A stretch of DNA of 64,000 nt from Kluyveromyces lactis (Eukaryota > Ascomycota > Saccharomycetes > Saccharomycetales > Saccharomycetaceae), in assembly GCF_000002515.2 (NCBI RefSeq), contig NC_006041.1:930001-994000 (forward strand), read 5' to 3'. Numbering within the stretch: position 1 is the stretch's first letter; each line of letters opens with the position of its first letter. Below the pieces are notes generated by a model, which saw only the letters and a list, made by a program, of their open reading frames with translations, did no database searches and was not told where the DNA came from. Below, in pieces: positions 10,776-20,628 of the stretch. The position numbers and the translations under genes are program-made.

Positions 10776-13364
10776 ATGTCTTTGCAGCCCAGGCATAATG
10801 AGAGGGGCCATCAACTGGGAATAGGTGTGGTAGCATCTAGTACATATGTGCCATTCAATGAATCAAATAATATAGAGAATGACAATGAGCATTGGGCTCT
10901 CTCTTCACTCAAGAAAAGAGATAGAATGTACTTTAGGGATATGCGTGTATTACAGGAGGGAAATTCCAGGGAATCACATACGAGTGATTTGGGTATTTAT
11001 AATACCGACATGGAAGAAGTTCCGTATCCTGTGGAAAGACAAGGCTTTTGCAACCAAGTACTGCGCAAACTGGACAAAGGAGATATATTGAAGGATGTCG
11101 AACTGCGACCTAATGAGGAGCTTATTTCCTTGGACAATACTGCTATCACTAGTAAATTTTATGTTCCTAGCAGTTTAGTTTCTAAGATAGCAAAAGGTGA
11201 GATGTCGATGACAAGCGATGACGGACATCGCAAGCAAAATAGGGCCATAAGAGTGTCTTCGTCACATACTAGAAAGGATTTCAAGGTTATAGACCCTACC
11301 AGGAAGCGCCAAATTGCAGTCGCAGAACTTCTTCCTACAGTTGATGCAAGGCTAGATAAAGAACCTACGATGCTATTGATAACCATAAAAGGTCCCACGG
11401 AATCAGACCTCTCTATCCAGACACTAGCATTAGATAAAAGAACAGGCCTATACGAAGCTAATTCTGAGCCAAGAGTAATAAGTTTACAATCAAGGATAAA
11501 GCATATTGAGATACCCACCTTATCTAAATCTCTAGCAAGGTATCCGAATTTGTTTGCAGTTATCACTAATAGCAAAATCCACGTGATAAGACTGGATAGA
11601 ATTCACAATAACGCTATCGACTTGACTGAATTTACACCTTTGGAATTTCACGAGTTGGAACAGTTCCCCATAGTTCATGTGGCGTTTAACCCATGGAATC
11701 TCATGGAGATCGCGTTGATCGACTCTAAAGGTAATTGGTGCATCGCGAAGCTTGAATCACACAAACGAAAGCCTTGTATTATAAAACTACGTAGGGATGC
11801 ATCTGGATCTATCTTTGATCCCACAGAGACCTCGCCATGGAACCATATTGAGTGGGCAGATGACCATACATCCTTACTTGTTCTGAACAGATCGAAACTT
11901 ACAATGATTAATTTCGAGCAGAATTGGCAACATGATATCATACAAGCAAAGACGTGGTCAGAATTAAGAGATTATAAACGGATCTCTGAACGACTCAGTC
12001 TCTTGCTGACTTCAAAAGAAATTATTCTTATAAAAATCCAAGATCAGCAGATAAACAGATTGCTTTCTTGGAAACATGATTGGGATTCTCGGGACCCTTC
12101 AATTCGCATTTCATACAAGATATCTGAAGACGATCAATTTGGACAATTGATACACGTACTACTCTTCTCAAAACTCACTTTGAAAGTATATGGTATAATG
12201 TTCGGATACAAAGCAAACTCCTGGGCTGTTGTTGTTTCTAAACCATTTTTACTATCGTTAGGTGACATTAAAAGTAAGGACGGATTGAACAGCATTGAGT
12301 TTCCAGATACCAGTAATTACACTAATGATTTAGATGATGGTGGCGATCGCGGGGTTTCCACAGATCTTGTTTGCATCACTGGGTTCATTGGATCGGATAC
12401 CGTGATACAAGGATTTTTATCCACAACAGACTCAGGAAACCATATCCGGCTAAACCTAGAGTATCCATCATGGGATTATAGAGGTGACTTTTTGGATAAA
12501 ATATCCAAAATTTTTACAGAGAGTTTACCAGTTGCGCCAATAAGTCACCAAGCAGATAATGAGTACCAAATGTTCCAAGAGTATGGGTATAATTTGTCAG
12601 AAAAGCTGAATGAGCTACTGGATTCATGGAAAAACAGATCAGATAAGTATGACCTTAACATTGAATCTCTAGCATCTCTAAAAACTTTTCCATCTTACTT
12701 CAAGAATTTTACAGAATTTGCCTCCTTAATTGAACAATTAATAACCTACTACAAAGATCATAATCTTGCTTTTTCTGACCTACCGTTTACGACAAAACAG
12801 TTGATAGGCGAGGGATTAACTTCATGGGAAGGCCTATTTAATCGTTTGGTGATAGCGTGGGACAGTATATCTCCAAATGCAGAAGAGCTTAGTAGATCAG
12901 CTACCCAAGACATGACTTTATCCTTAACTGTATGCCAAGATCAGGAAGGAATAAAGAATTCTTTAGAAACCATCACCAATGAAATTTCTGACAATACTAA
13001 AGCTGTCCTGGATTTATGGGACAATGGATCTGATGAAACATTAAGTAATATGCAATCGACACGGCCGCCTCTATTTTCTGCATCAGTATCCTCCCAACAG
13101 TTTCAGGTTCCCACGATAAAATCCTCGCAGCAAACGTCCAGGAAGAAAAAGCTTCCTTCATCAACCTCGAGGGGACTTCACAGTTTATCAGTATCACAAC
13201 CAACTCAGTTCATGTCCGGCAATGGGTTGCCCGGGAACATGGCGCCTGCATTTTCATTGGGTGCTAGTACCAGGTCAACTCAACCGATGCCCACACTTTC
13301 ACAACCTGAAGGTCAGCAACGAGTAAAGAAGAAGAAAAAGAAGAAAGTCGGAGGTTTCACTTAA
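10776..13364 (+). CDS. RRN6: RNA polymerase I core factor subunit Rrn6
   Basis: This 862-residue protein (S. cerevisiae Rrn6: 894) is the beta-propeller subunit of core factor, which with Rrn7 and Rrn11 recruits Pol I to the rDNA promoter. The centre of the protein (about residues 190-550) shows beta-propeller-like blocks, such as FPIVHVAFNPWNLMEIALID and WNHIEWADDHTSLLVLN. The second half is helical, and the last 60 residues are Ser/Gln/Pro-rich and end in a lysine run followed by VGGFT, a likely nuclear or nucleolar signal. The start is the first ATG. S. cerevisiae RRN6 (YBL014C) neighbours FMT1; here the two are separated by MED3 and TRP5, a local rearrangement. Confidence 0.88.
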   Translation: MSLQPRHNERGHQLGIGVVASSTYVPFNESNNIENDNEHWALSSLKKRDRMYFRDMRVLQEGNSRESHTSDLGIYNTDMEEVPYPVERQGFCNQVLRKLDKGDILKDVELRPNEELISLDNTAITSKFYVPSSLVSKIAKGEMSMTSDDGHRKQNRAIRVSSSHTRKDFKVIDPTRKRQIAVAELLPTVDARLDKEPTMLLITIKGPTESDLSIQTLALDKRTGLYEANSEPRVISLQSRIKHIEIPTLSKSLARYPNLFAVITNSKIHVIRLDRIHNNAIDLTEFTPLEFHELEQFPIVHVAFNPWNLMEIALIDSKGNWCIAKLESHKRKPCIIKLRRDASGSIFDPTETSPWNHIEWADDHTSLLVLNRSKLTMINFEQNWQHDIIQAKTWSELRDYKRISERLSLLLTSKEIILIKIQDQQINRLLSWKHDWDSRDPSIRISYKISEDDQFGQLIHVLLFSKLTLKVYGIMFGYKANSWAVVVSKPFLLSLGDIKSKDGLNSIEFPDTSNYTNDLDDGGDRGVSTDLVCITGFIGSDTVIQGFLSTTDSGNHIRLNLEYPSWDYRGDFLDKISKIFTESLPVAPISHQADNEYQMFQEYGYNLSEKLNELLDSWKNRSDKYDLNIESLASLKTFPSYFKNFTEFASLIEQLITYYKDHNLAFSDLPFTTKQLIGEGLTSWEGLFNRLVIAWDSISPNAEELSRSATQDMTLSLTVCQDQEGIKNSLETITNEISDNTKAVLDLWDNGSDETLSNMQSTRPPLFSASVSSQQFQVPTIKSSQQTSRKKKLPSSTSRGLHSLSVSQPTQFMSGNGLPGNMAPAFSLGASTRSTQPMPTLSQPEGQQRVKKKKKKKVGGFT

Positions 13365-13824
13365 TGTATATATTTTTGTCCATCGAATGATTATATGTAA
13401 TATTTAATTTGATACCATTTCTCATTTTCTTCTATGTTTGCAAATATAGTAGGTTGAACTAAGATTGATATTTTACTCTTTAAAGTGAACTTTGAAATTT
13501 AAAAGAGTAAGTTGTATTAACTCTGGAAACAGTCTGCGAAGAACAAAAGTCGTCAAGATTTGCTTTTGAGAAGTCCATCACTTCCCATTCTACACGATTG
13601 ATCAAGCCATCTAAATCTCCTATGGTGCGCTGTGCAAGCAATCTTTCATTCTGAATACTTTTGTCTTTTATTATATTCAAAGAAGAATTACGTATTTAAA
13701 CTTCCTAAAGTTGAGATACTTACAGCCACAGATCAATTGCACTGCCAAGTACAATAAAATCCACTGACAAAAACTTTCAGACGGCTATTCATAAGATAAC
13801 ATTTGCTACTAAAAAAAGCCACAA
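13365..13824. other. Intergenic region RRN6-CWH41
   Basis: 460 bases. A 66-codon minus-strand open frame at 13480-13680 has no ATG at its start and no recognised relatives, so I do not call it a gene. No other structure is seen. Confidence 0.3.
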
Positions 13825-16281
13825 ATGATTACTCTGTCCAGGCTGCTTTTGTTTGCGGCCCTTAATGCTATTTTAGGCCATAGTATAGCATTAGATCTGG
13901 ATGATTATAGCAAGGCAAATAATCAATCGCTTTTATGGGCCCCTTATAGATCAAACTGTTACTTCGGTTTAAGGCCTCGGTATGTTAATGATGAGCCGTT
14001 TGTCTTGGGTGCTATGTGGTTTAATAGCATCAATGCACAAGGTTTGGCAAAAGTTCGGCATTTTGTTGAGCAAGGTGACAAGTTAGATAAATACGGATGG
14101 ATCTGGTATGATCCGAGAATTGGTGGCAGAGAGACCATCAGAGATTCTGAAAGTAACCTTCAGCTCAACTTCACGTTTGTGAAATCGCACAGTGGCGAGA
14201 ATTGGGCTGTTCAAGTTGAAGGTGATTTGATTGACAAAAACAAAGAAGCTGCACATTCGATCGTTATTTATATGAAGCAAAACGGCAAAGAAGACTCTTC
14301 CTGTTACTTAAACCAGAATGACATTTTTACAAAAAATCGTAATGAGCTCTCATTTACAGGATTCTCAAACGAATTAAAGGGTTACACTATCAAACTTGCA
14401 GACGAAAACAGCAAGTTTTATAAAGATGCAGTTCCACCTTTAAGCCCAGACTGCGATCCTTCGAAGCCGACTGTTCTCTCCATGAATATACCAGATGATC
14501 AACTATGGAAAGCAAAAGACGTGTTTCAAAGTTTATTGAAAGACTCGATTCAGGCTCATGTCGAAACAAATCCACAATTGAGCGCTAATTTAATTCCAAG
14601 TGCGCTAACGATCCGTAACATCCACAATTTTCCTCCAGGAAATGTGCAGTATATTCAACAAACCTTTGAAGGGCACTTCAAGTTCAATATTATATTCAAC
14701 AAAAAGGGATCAAAAGACCAAATTGCAGAAAACTCAGTTGATCACCTTATTGTATTGGCGGAAGGTTTGGTGCAACAGAAGTTCAACAAGAAATTTGGCA
14801 TTGCAGACAATTCCTTATATAGAGATTTTGCTCAGGAAACCTTTTCAAATCTATTAGGTGGTCTATCATATTTCCATGGTACTCATCTAGTTGACAGAGA
14901 AACAGCATTCGATAACGAAAACTTTGATAGAATAGAATTGCTGAATTCGAATGAAGAGGGCCCTTTAGAGCTCTTCTCTATGGTACCCAGCCGCGCATTT
15001 TTCCCTAGAGGATTCTACTGGGATGAAGGATTCCACCTATTACAATTATTGGATTACGATTCTGATCTCGTTTTCGAAGTTTTACACAGTTGGTTCAATT
15101 TGATAGACAAAGATGGATGGATTCCTCGTGAAGTTATCTTGGGTGACGAAGCCCGAAGTAAAGTTCCCGAAGAGTTCAGAGTTCAAAATCCAAATATTGC
15201 GAATCCACCAACGTTGCTACTTGCATTCAGTGAGATTTTGAGCCGCGCAAAGACCATACAAGAGGAAATGTTAGAATCCCATCTCCAGGAAAATTATCAA
15301 TATGAGGAACTAGACTCGTCGTTCCAAGGCGACAAATTGAATAACAATCCAGAACTTTTAATATCCTATGCCAAAGAAATATATCCAAAGCTTCTAAAGC
15401 ATTATGAGTGGTTTAGAAACTCACAAAAGGGGATGCTCGAAGAGTATATGGAGGTTCCTTCCATAAACTCCAAAGTTCACATGGAAGAAGCCTACAGATG
15501 GATTGGTCGCACTTTCACACATTGTCTACCAAGTGGTATGGATGACTATCCTCGTGCTATCCCACCGGATATTGCAGAACTACATGTTGATGCTCTTACA
15601 TGGGTGGGCGTCATGACGAGGTCGATGAAACAGATTGCTAGTGTTATAGATCTCGTGGAAGAGATTAAACGATTTGCTACTATTGAAGAAAATATTGTTG
15701 AAAACCTTAAGACATTGCACTGGGATGACGACCAAAAATTGTTCTGCGACATAACATTCAATGACGACGCTAATACCGATGAGGCTTTAAGAAAGTTCGT
15801 ATGTCATGAAGGATACGTATCGCTCCTACCATTCGCTGTCAAATTGATACCGCATACTGATGTTGAACGCCTAAAACATATTCTAGATTCAATGAGCAAT
15901 ACCACAACCCTTCTATCGCCTTACGGAATTCGCTCGCTATCCAAAACAGACGAATATTACGATACAGGAGAAGTGTATTGGAGAGGACCAATCTGGTTGA
16001 ACATAAACTATCTCTGTCTTGACGCATTGGAATACTACTTCTTGGAATCACCACTGAAAAAATCAGAAGGTCAAAACGAAGAACTCTTCTTACAAGCTAG
16101 AACTCTGTACAAACAATTGAGGCAAAACATTATCGATAACGTGTACAAAATCTGGAAGAAAGATGGTTACGTTTATGAACAGTACAATCACAAGAACGGT
16201 AAAGGGTCAGGTGTTCAACATTTTACTGGCTGGACAGCACTAGTTGTTAATATGATCGGAAAATTACCAGAAGAATTGTGA
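13825..16281 (+). CDS. CWH41: ER glucosidase I (GH63)
   Basis: This 818-residue protein (S. cerevisiae Cwh41: 833) removes the outermost glucose from the N-glycan precursor in the ER. Residues 2-20 are a hydrophobic signal-anchor (LLLFAALNAILGHSIAL). The N-terminal beta domain opens with SLLWAPYRSNCYFGLRPR, typical of GH63. The catalytic (alpha/alpha)6 barrel includes FFPRGFYWDEGFHL, the conserved PSGMDDYPRA around residue 572, and GPIWLNINYL. The C-terminal signature is GSGVQHFTGWTALV. Length and motifs are complete, so it should be active. Processing also affects cell-wall beta-1,6-glucan in S. cerevisiae. Neighbours TRP5 and SCW11 match YGL026C-YGL028C, with RRN6 inserted. Confidence 0.96.
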   Translation: MITLSRLLLFAALNAILGHSIALDLDDYSKANNQSLLWAPYRSNCYFGLRPRYVNDEPFVLGAMWFNSINAQGLAKVRHFVEQGDKLDKYGWIWYDPRIGGRETIRDSESNLQLNFTFVKSHSGENWAVQVEGDLIDKNKEAAHSIVIYMKQNGKEDSSCYLNQNDIFTKNRNELSFTGFSNELKGYTIKLADENSKFYKDAVPPLSPDCDPSKPTVLSMNIPDDQLWKAKDVFQSLLKDSIQAHVETNPQLSANLIPSALTIRNIHNFPPGNVQYIQQTFEGHFKFNIIFNKKGSKDQIAENSVDHLIVLAEGLVQQKFNKKFGIADNSLYRDFAQETFSNLLGGLSYFHGTHLVDRETAFDNENFDRIELLNSNEEGPLELFSMVPSRAFFPRGFYWDEGFHLLQLLDYDSDLVFEVLHSWFNLIDKDGWIPREVILGDEARSKVPEEFRVQNPNIANPPTLLLAFSEILSRAKTIQEEMLESHLQENYQYEELDSSFQGDKLNNNPELLISYAKEIYPKLLKHYEWFRNSQKGMLEEYMEVPSINSKVHMEEAYRWIGRTFTHCLPSGMDDYPRAIPPDIAELHVDALTWVGVMTRSMKQIASVIDLVEEIKRFATIEENIVENLKTLHWDDDQKLFCDITFNDDANTDEALRKFVCHEGYVSLLPFAVKLIPHTDVERLKHILDSMSNTTTLLSPYGIRSLSKTDEYYDTGEVYWRGPIWLNINYLCLDALEYYFLESPLKKSEGQNEELFLQARTLYKQLRQNIIDNVYKIWKKDGYVYEQYNHKNGKGSGVQHFTGWTALVVNMIGKLPEEL

Positions 16282-16387
16282 ATGCTTGTCACAGTCCCAA
16301 GTTTGCGAAATGAACACGATTAAATCTAAATAGATTACACTAGAAATGGAGCTAATGTAAACATACCGTTTGCCGACATTCCATCAC

Positions 16388-16601
16388 AGCCAGCAGCAAG
16401 GTTATTAGGAAAGAAGCTACTTTTGAAATTACCATGTGTTATATTTGTTGGCCGATTGACCTAAAGTTCAGCCGTTGGGGAATGTAACAACATCAGGACC
16501 TGCTGCCACAGGATTTTATAGTTTAGGCTATCTATTTTCTGTATTGTTTACATTTTTGGATCATAACCCAGCATTTCCAAACCAGCATTTTAGAGCCAGC
16601 A
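16388..16601 (+). promoter_or_regulatory. Cluster of Ace2/Swi5-type boxes upstream of SCW11
   Basis: Three copies of RRCCAGCR on the plus strand: AGCCAGCA (16388-16395), AACCAGCA (16580-16587) and AGCCAGCA (16594-16601). Ace2 drives SCW11 in daughter cells of S. cerevisiae; conservation of that control is inferred. The boxes are 0.8-1.0 kb from the ATG, which is far for yeast. Confidence 0.5.
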
Positions 16602-16844
16602 TGAGAGAATTTAAAGGGTTTACGTATATAGTGATAAATATTAGGTCGCCGGAATCTAGTTTTCCGCAGTCTATCGTGGCGTCATCAGGAACAGACCAGG
16701 GGTGGGTTTAGGTTTAAGCTTTTTCAGGAACAATTCAGGAACCAGTCGATGATGTATGGTTTCTCTTTTTCCCGGATTTCTTTCTTTCTTTTCCTTTTTT
16801 TTTACACTCTCTCCGTTGTTGTGCTTTAGCATTGTTCGTACTTT

Positions 16845-16891
16845 GCCATTGATGGTTCATTGTTGCCATTGATGGTTCATTGTTGCCATTG
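16845..16891 (+). repeat. 20-base direct tandem repeat, about 2.4 copies
   Basis: The unit GCCATTGATGGTTCATTGTT occurs twice head to tail (16845-16864, 16865-16884) and begins a third time. Looser ATGGTTTRTTATG-like copies continue near 17040-17065. It lies in the SCW11 upstream region. Confidence 0.9.
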
Positions 16892-17392
16892 GAGAGGTTG
16901 GAGAAGCCGTGATTGTACAGAAATCAGACTATCGTGGTAGCAAATGAAGTTGTGAGTAGGTCTTTTTTGTTATTCCAGCACAACATTCTTGTTCAGTGTT
17001 TACATGAACATGGGTAGTTTACATAGATGGTGTGCGTGAATGGTTTGTTATGGATGGTTTATTATGAATCGACCACCTGGATCAGATCAATTCGAATATC
17101 TAGCTAGATCAAAACAAGCTTAATGTAAACAACAAATCAACGGTAAGACTCGCGACAAATGCTTGCATGAGCTGCGTAAAAGTGTCAAGGTAGTTCGATA
17201 AAATGGGATATATAAACGGAGTGTCCAAAATACAAGTTCTGGAGATTCGATTTAGAACAAGATTCACTGCTTTAGGTTATGAAGAGTTTGCTAACCTCTA
17301 TTCTATATTTATCTATTCCCCTAAGAAAATCATCAATCTGATAACTAACGAACAATTCACCTGTTTTAAGATCATTACATTTCGTTGTAAAA

Positions 17393-18907
17393 ATGACTGA
17401 ACTAAAATTCCAAATACGTTCGCTTCTAGTTCTAGCAACGCTCCTCACATATGTTTTCGCAGCTCCTTTGAACCATCTTCATAAAAAGAGAGAAATTGTA
17501 ACGAGAGTACATACCGCTTCTCAAACAAACACTGTCACTGACTTTTACTCTACCACTACGCAAATTGTCCTCGCACCAACTGTGGAATTCATTATTTCTG
17601 GCTCAGTCACAATAACAACTACTCTACCACTGGCTGATGGATCTGTACCAACTGAATCCCCAAGTGTAACCATAACATCTGTCTTCAATGACCGTGGAGC
17701 TGCAGCTGTTGCTGTTCCAACACATCCTGCTGCGGTAGCAGGGGAAGCAGATCCTAAAGTGAGTACCATTGTAAACGACGGTACATCTACATTGGCACCA
17801 ATAACTGCATCAACTCAATCACAGAATAACGATAACGGTGCTGCTTCCGCAACAACCACAACATCAGGGGTTAGTGTTACCAGTGGTAGTGACAATAACA
17901 ACAATGACAACACCAGCAATTCAGGCAGCAGTAATGAAAGCAGCGACAACGATAACAATGGTAATACAAGTAGTAGCACTGAGAATGGAAACGCCGGTAA
18001 TGCAGACACTAGTTCCAGCACCAGCTCAAGTACTAGCTCAAGTACCAGCACAACCAAAGACAGCAGCACAAGCACGAGTTCTGGTAGCACCACAACAGCT
18101 GGTTCTGGTACCGGTGTTCCAAATACTATTGTTTATTCCCCATACAATGATGACTCTTCGTGTAAGAGCGCTGATTCAGTTTATTCCGATCTGCAAACCA
18201 TTAAAGCAAAGGGTATCTACAAAATCAGAATATATGGTACCGACTGTAATTCATTACAAACTGTACAACCAGCTGCCGTCAAGTTGGGTATGACTATCAA
18301 CCAAGGTTTCTGGATTGGTTCTTCTGGTGTTAGCTCAATCGACACTGCTGTCTCAGATGTGATTTCCTATGGTCAATCTAATGGCTGGGATGTATTTGAC
18401 TTCATTACAATTGGTAACGAAGCTATAATTTCTGGTTACTGTTCAGTGGAAGACTTAATTGGTAAAATCTCCTCTGTCAAGGCACAATTGAAATCTGCTG
18501 GCTACGGAGGACTAGTTACTACCTCTGAACCTCCTGTAATCTTTGAAACCTACCCATCTTTATGCACAAGCTCTGAAATTGATTTCGTCGGTATTAATTC
18601 CCATGCCTATTTCGATCCAAACTCCCAAGCATCTACTGCTGGATCCTTCGTTAAGAATCAACTGCAAATTGTGAAAGATGTTTGCGGAACAGACAATGTT
18701 AGAGTGACAGAAACTGGTTACCCAAGTAAGGGTGTCCAAAATGGTGGTAATATTCCAAGTAAAGCTAACCAAATAATAGCTGTTAATGGTATCTTAGAGG
18801 AGTTGAACGGAGATGTCACAATTTTATCTACGTTCAATGACTACTGGAAGGACCCTGGTACTTACGGTGTCGAACAATCTTTCGGTGTTATTGATTTCCT
18901 ATCATGA
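17393..18907 (+). CDS. SCW11: Secreted cell-wall glucanase Scw11 (GH17)
   Basis: This 504-residue secreted glucanase-like protein (S. cerevisiae Scw11: 542) is expected to act in mother-daughter separation. Residues 1-24 are a signal peptide ending VFAA, followed by a Kex2-type site (KKR, about residue 33). Residues 35-130 form a Thr/Val-rich region. Residues 145-245 are an Asn/Ser/Thr-rich linker with ST repeats suited to O-mannosylation. The GH17 domain spans 250-504, with the acid/base Glu343 in IGNEAI and nucleophile Glu440 in TETGYPSKG. The 1.1 kb promoter has Ace2-type boxes. It follows CWH41, as in YGL027C-YGL028C. Confidence 0.95.
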   Translation: MTELKFQIRSLLVLATLLTYVFAAPLNHLHKKREIVTRVHTASQTNTVTDFYSTTTQIVLAPTVEFIISGSVTITTTLPLADGSVPTESPSVTITSVFNDRGAAAVAVPTHPAAVAGEADPKVSTIVNDGTSTLAPITASTQSQNNDNGAASATTTTSGVSVTSGSDNNNNDNTSNSGSSNESSDNDNNGNTSSSTENGNAGNADTSSSTSSSTSSSTSTTKDSSTSTSSGSTTTAGSGTGVPNTIVYSPYNDDSSCKSADSVYSDLQTIKAKGIYKIRIYGTDCNSLQTVQPAAVKLGMTINQGFWIGSSGVSSIDTAVSDVISYGQSNGWDVFDFITIGNEAIISGYCSVEDLIGKISSVKAQLKSAGYGGLVTTSEPPVIFETYPSLCTSSEIDFVGINSHAYFDPNSQASTAGSFVKNQLQIVKDVCGTDNVRVTETGYPSKGVQNGGNIPSKANQIIAVNGILEELNGDVTILSTFNDYWKDPGTYGVEQSFGVIDFLS

Positions 18908-19227
18908 AACATACCATCCTAGCATAACATTAACGTAACGAAACCGCCAACAGCGGAAAATAATAGAGTAAGGAAATGATTAGGATCTGAAGTATAAACA
19001 AAAAAATCACGCACGGAAGACTCATTACTCTTTTGACCGAAAATAGCTTCCTTCACAACACGAACTTTCCTAGTTGGTTTTATCGTCCATCATTAATCTC
19101 CTATAAACAATCGTAATATTTCTATACCTGAATGCTGATTATAAAGCAGAATTTGTAACACATAATATAGCACATTAAATGTTCTCCGTTTTTTATCTAG
19201 GTAAGTTATCTTGTCTCGAGTCCGTTA
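18908..19227. other. Convergent 3' ends of SCW11 and the inositol oxygenase gene
   Basis: 320 AT-rich bases between two converging stops; no gene or named motif seen. Confidence 0.3.
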
Positions 19228-20184
19228 TTAGAATTCAACCAGTTTTTGAGGAAAGAACTCATCGATCAATTCAAGGTAATACGGTTTTAATTCATCGCGG
19301 TTATGTTTTTGTAATCCCTTGGAATAGAGATCATATTGATTAAAATCCTGTACAGCTTCCAAGATTTCATAATCGCTTTCTGACATCAAATATCGATATG
19401 CGCCTTCTCGATGCCATGGATAGAAGGAATGATATCTAATCATAGCCAAAGCCTTCTCATTCAGAGTTGATTGATTCTTTGCGATATAATACATATATTC
19501 ATCATGCCCCCACGAAATCATCACCGATTTTAGGCCACTGTTTTCTTCATATATTCCTAGTTTAGTTGAATATATTGGATGCGAATTATCGGGATTACCT
19601 TGAAAGAACTCAGGAAAGATGTTTTCCTTCACGAAACCACAACCAATGGGGAAAGTGTCTCCGACAACATCCCACTGCCCTTCACTCTCAAAGAAGTATA
19701 GGATCTTACCTAAATCATGTATTAACCCAACGAGCTGCATCCATCTAGGTTTACCGTCATTTCTTATCGCTTCAGCCGTTTGTAATGCGTGATCTATTTG
19801 GGAGAGTTCTGTGTCTGGGTCCGATTCATCTATGAGTTTACTTAATTGGCATAAAGCATCCCAAACAGTCATTCTGGCTCGCACTTTAGTCTTGAAATTA
19901 ATTCTTGCCTGTAAATTGTACGCCATCGTCTGTTTCTCATGCTGTTCTTTGTAGAATTCTCGCACTCTATCTTTAGCCTGGTTATATTGCCTGAAATCTT
20001 CCTCATTTATTCCATCTAGGACACTAGTCGAATCGTTCATTTTCCTCTTTTTAGACGGTACGGGGTCCTTGGATTGCTCTCGAAGCTTGGTTTTAATTAC
20101 GTTGATTGACTGAACATCCTCATCTATAAGCTCCAGTAAATGGCCTTTATCCGAATGGATAATCTCTCCCAAATCCTTTGACAT
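19228..20184 (-). CDS. Myo-inositol oxygenase (MIOX family)
   Basis: This 318-residue protein (ATG at 20184; the frame is open 30 bases further but without ATG) belongs to the MIOX family. MIOX is a diiron HD-domain oxygenase that cleaves myo-inositol to D-glucuronate. All expected iron ligands are visible: His in QIDHALQTAEAIR, His-Asp in GLIHDLGKI, His in SWGHDEYMYY, His in RYHSFYPWH and Asp in FNQYDLYSKG. GDTFPIGCGF is also conserved. The first 60 residues are charged, with a KKRK motif, and are less conserved. S. cerevisiae has no such gene; here it sits between SCW11 and CGR1, which are adjacent there. It could be an ancestral gene lost in the Saccharomyces lineage, as the family is common in fungi. 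Confidence 0.93.
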   Translation of the reverse strand: MSKDLGEIIHSDKGHLLELIDEDVQSINVIKTKLREQSKDPVPSKKRKMNDSTSVLDGINEEDFRQYNQAKDRVREFYKEQHEKQTMAYNLQARINFKTKVRARMTVWDALCQLSKLIDESDPDTELSQIDHALQTAEAIRNDGKPRWMQLVGLIHDLGKILYFFESEGQWDVVGDTFPIGCGFVKENIFPEFFQGNPDNSHPIYSTKLGIYEENSGLKSVMISWGHDEYMYYIAKNQSTLNEKALAMIRYHSFYPWHREGAYRYLMSESDYEILEAVQDFNQYDLYSKGLQKHNRDELKPYYLELIDEFFPQKLVEF

Positions 20185-20419
20185 TGTTTCAATTATTTCA
20201 ACGGCACTGAGCAAAAGATCCCTTTTAACAGAGCACTAATAAATTCACCGTTCGAAATATCAGAGCGTACCGAGACGTATCTCATACACTATAAACTTAA
20301 TCCTGTTCTATCGTTAAGTTGACACTCACATCCATCATTAGAAAATCATTGAGAAATATCCATAACAGTAATTTTAGTGCAAGGTGAGCGAAAGAAAACT
20401 GGTTCTTGTAATTAATTTG

Positions 20420-20492
20420 GCTGCTTTAGCTCAGTTGGGAGAGCGTATGACTGAAGTTCATAAGGTCCTGTGTTCGATCCACAGAAGCAGCA
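20420..20492 (+). tRNA. tRNA-Phe (anticodon GAA), intronless
   Basis: The 73 bases fold as a complete cloverleaf: acceptor GCTGCTT/AAGCAGC, D arm GCTC-AGTTGGGA-GAGC, anticodon stem TATGA/TCATA with loop CTGAAGT (anticodon GAA, Phe), variable AGGTC, T arm CTGTG-TTCGATC-CACAG, discriminator A. The D arm, variable loop and T arm equal those of S. cerevisiae tRNA-Phe. The acceptor and anticodon stems differ by compensated changes, position 38 is T rather than A, and there is no intron, whereas S. cerevisiae tRNA-Phe genes have one. A Pol III stop TTTT lies at 20499-20502. Internal A and B boxes look intact. Confidence 0.92.
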
Positions 20493-20498
20493 AATTGG

Positions 20499-20509
20499 TT
20501 TTAATTTTT
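20499..20509 (+). terminator. Pol III T-run after tRNA-Phe
   Basis: TTTT (20499-20502) and TTTTT (20505-20509) begin 7 bases after the tRNA end, the usual Pol III stop signal. Confidence 0.75.
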
Positions 20510-20628
20510 GTCAATTTCCCACATACTTTTTCATCGTCAGTATATACAATTGCGGAGGACGGAACAAGCCTAAATCGTTAATGCAGATATGTCTTTATTC
20601 TATTATACAGTATTTATGACTTTATGTC

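Larger units (their letters stand above)
16282..17392. other. Intergenic region CWH41-SCW11 (1.1 kb)
   Basis: A long promoter region for SCW11. It has three RRCCAGCR boxes (16388-16395, 16580-16587, 16594-16601), a 20-base tandem repeat (16845-16891) and T-tracts near 16790-16803. Short frames here have no support as genes. Confidence 0.45.
20185..20628. other. Intergenic region with tRNA-Phe
   Basis: 444 bases between the inositol oxygenase start and the CGR1 stop. They contain the tRNA listed separately and its T-run terminator; nothing else is seen. Confidence 0.4.

Noticed and set aside
13480-13680. 66-codon minus-strand frame between RRN6 and CWH41
   Set aside because: No ATG at or near its start, no branch point for a spliced upstream exon (a GTAAGT occurs but no TACTAAC), and no recognised relatives.
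17815-18293. Leu- and Gln/Ala-rich frames over SCW11
   Set aside because: Shadows of the Ser/Thr/Asn-rich linker in other frames.
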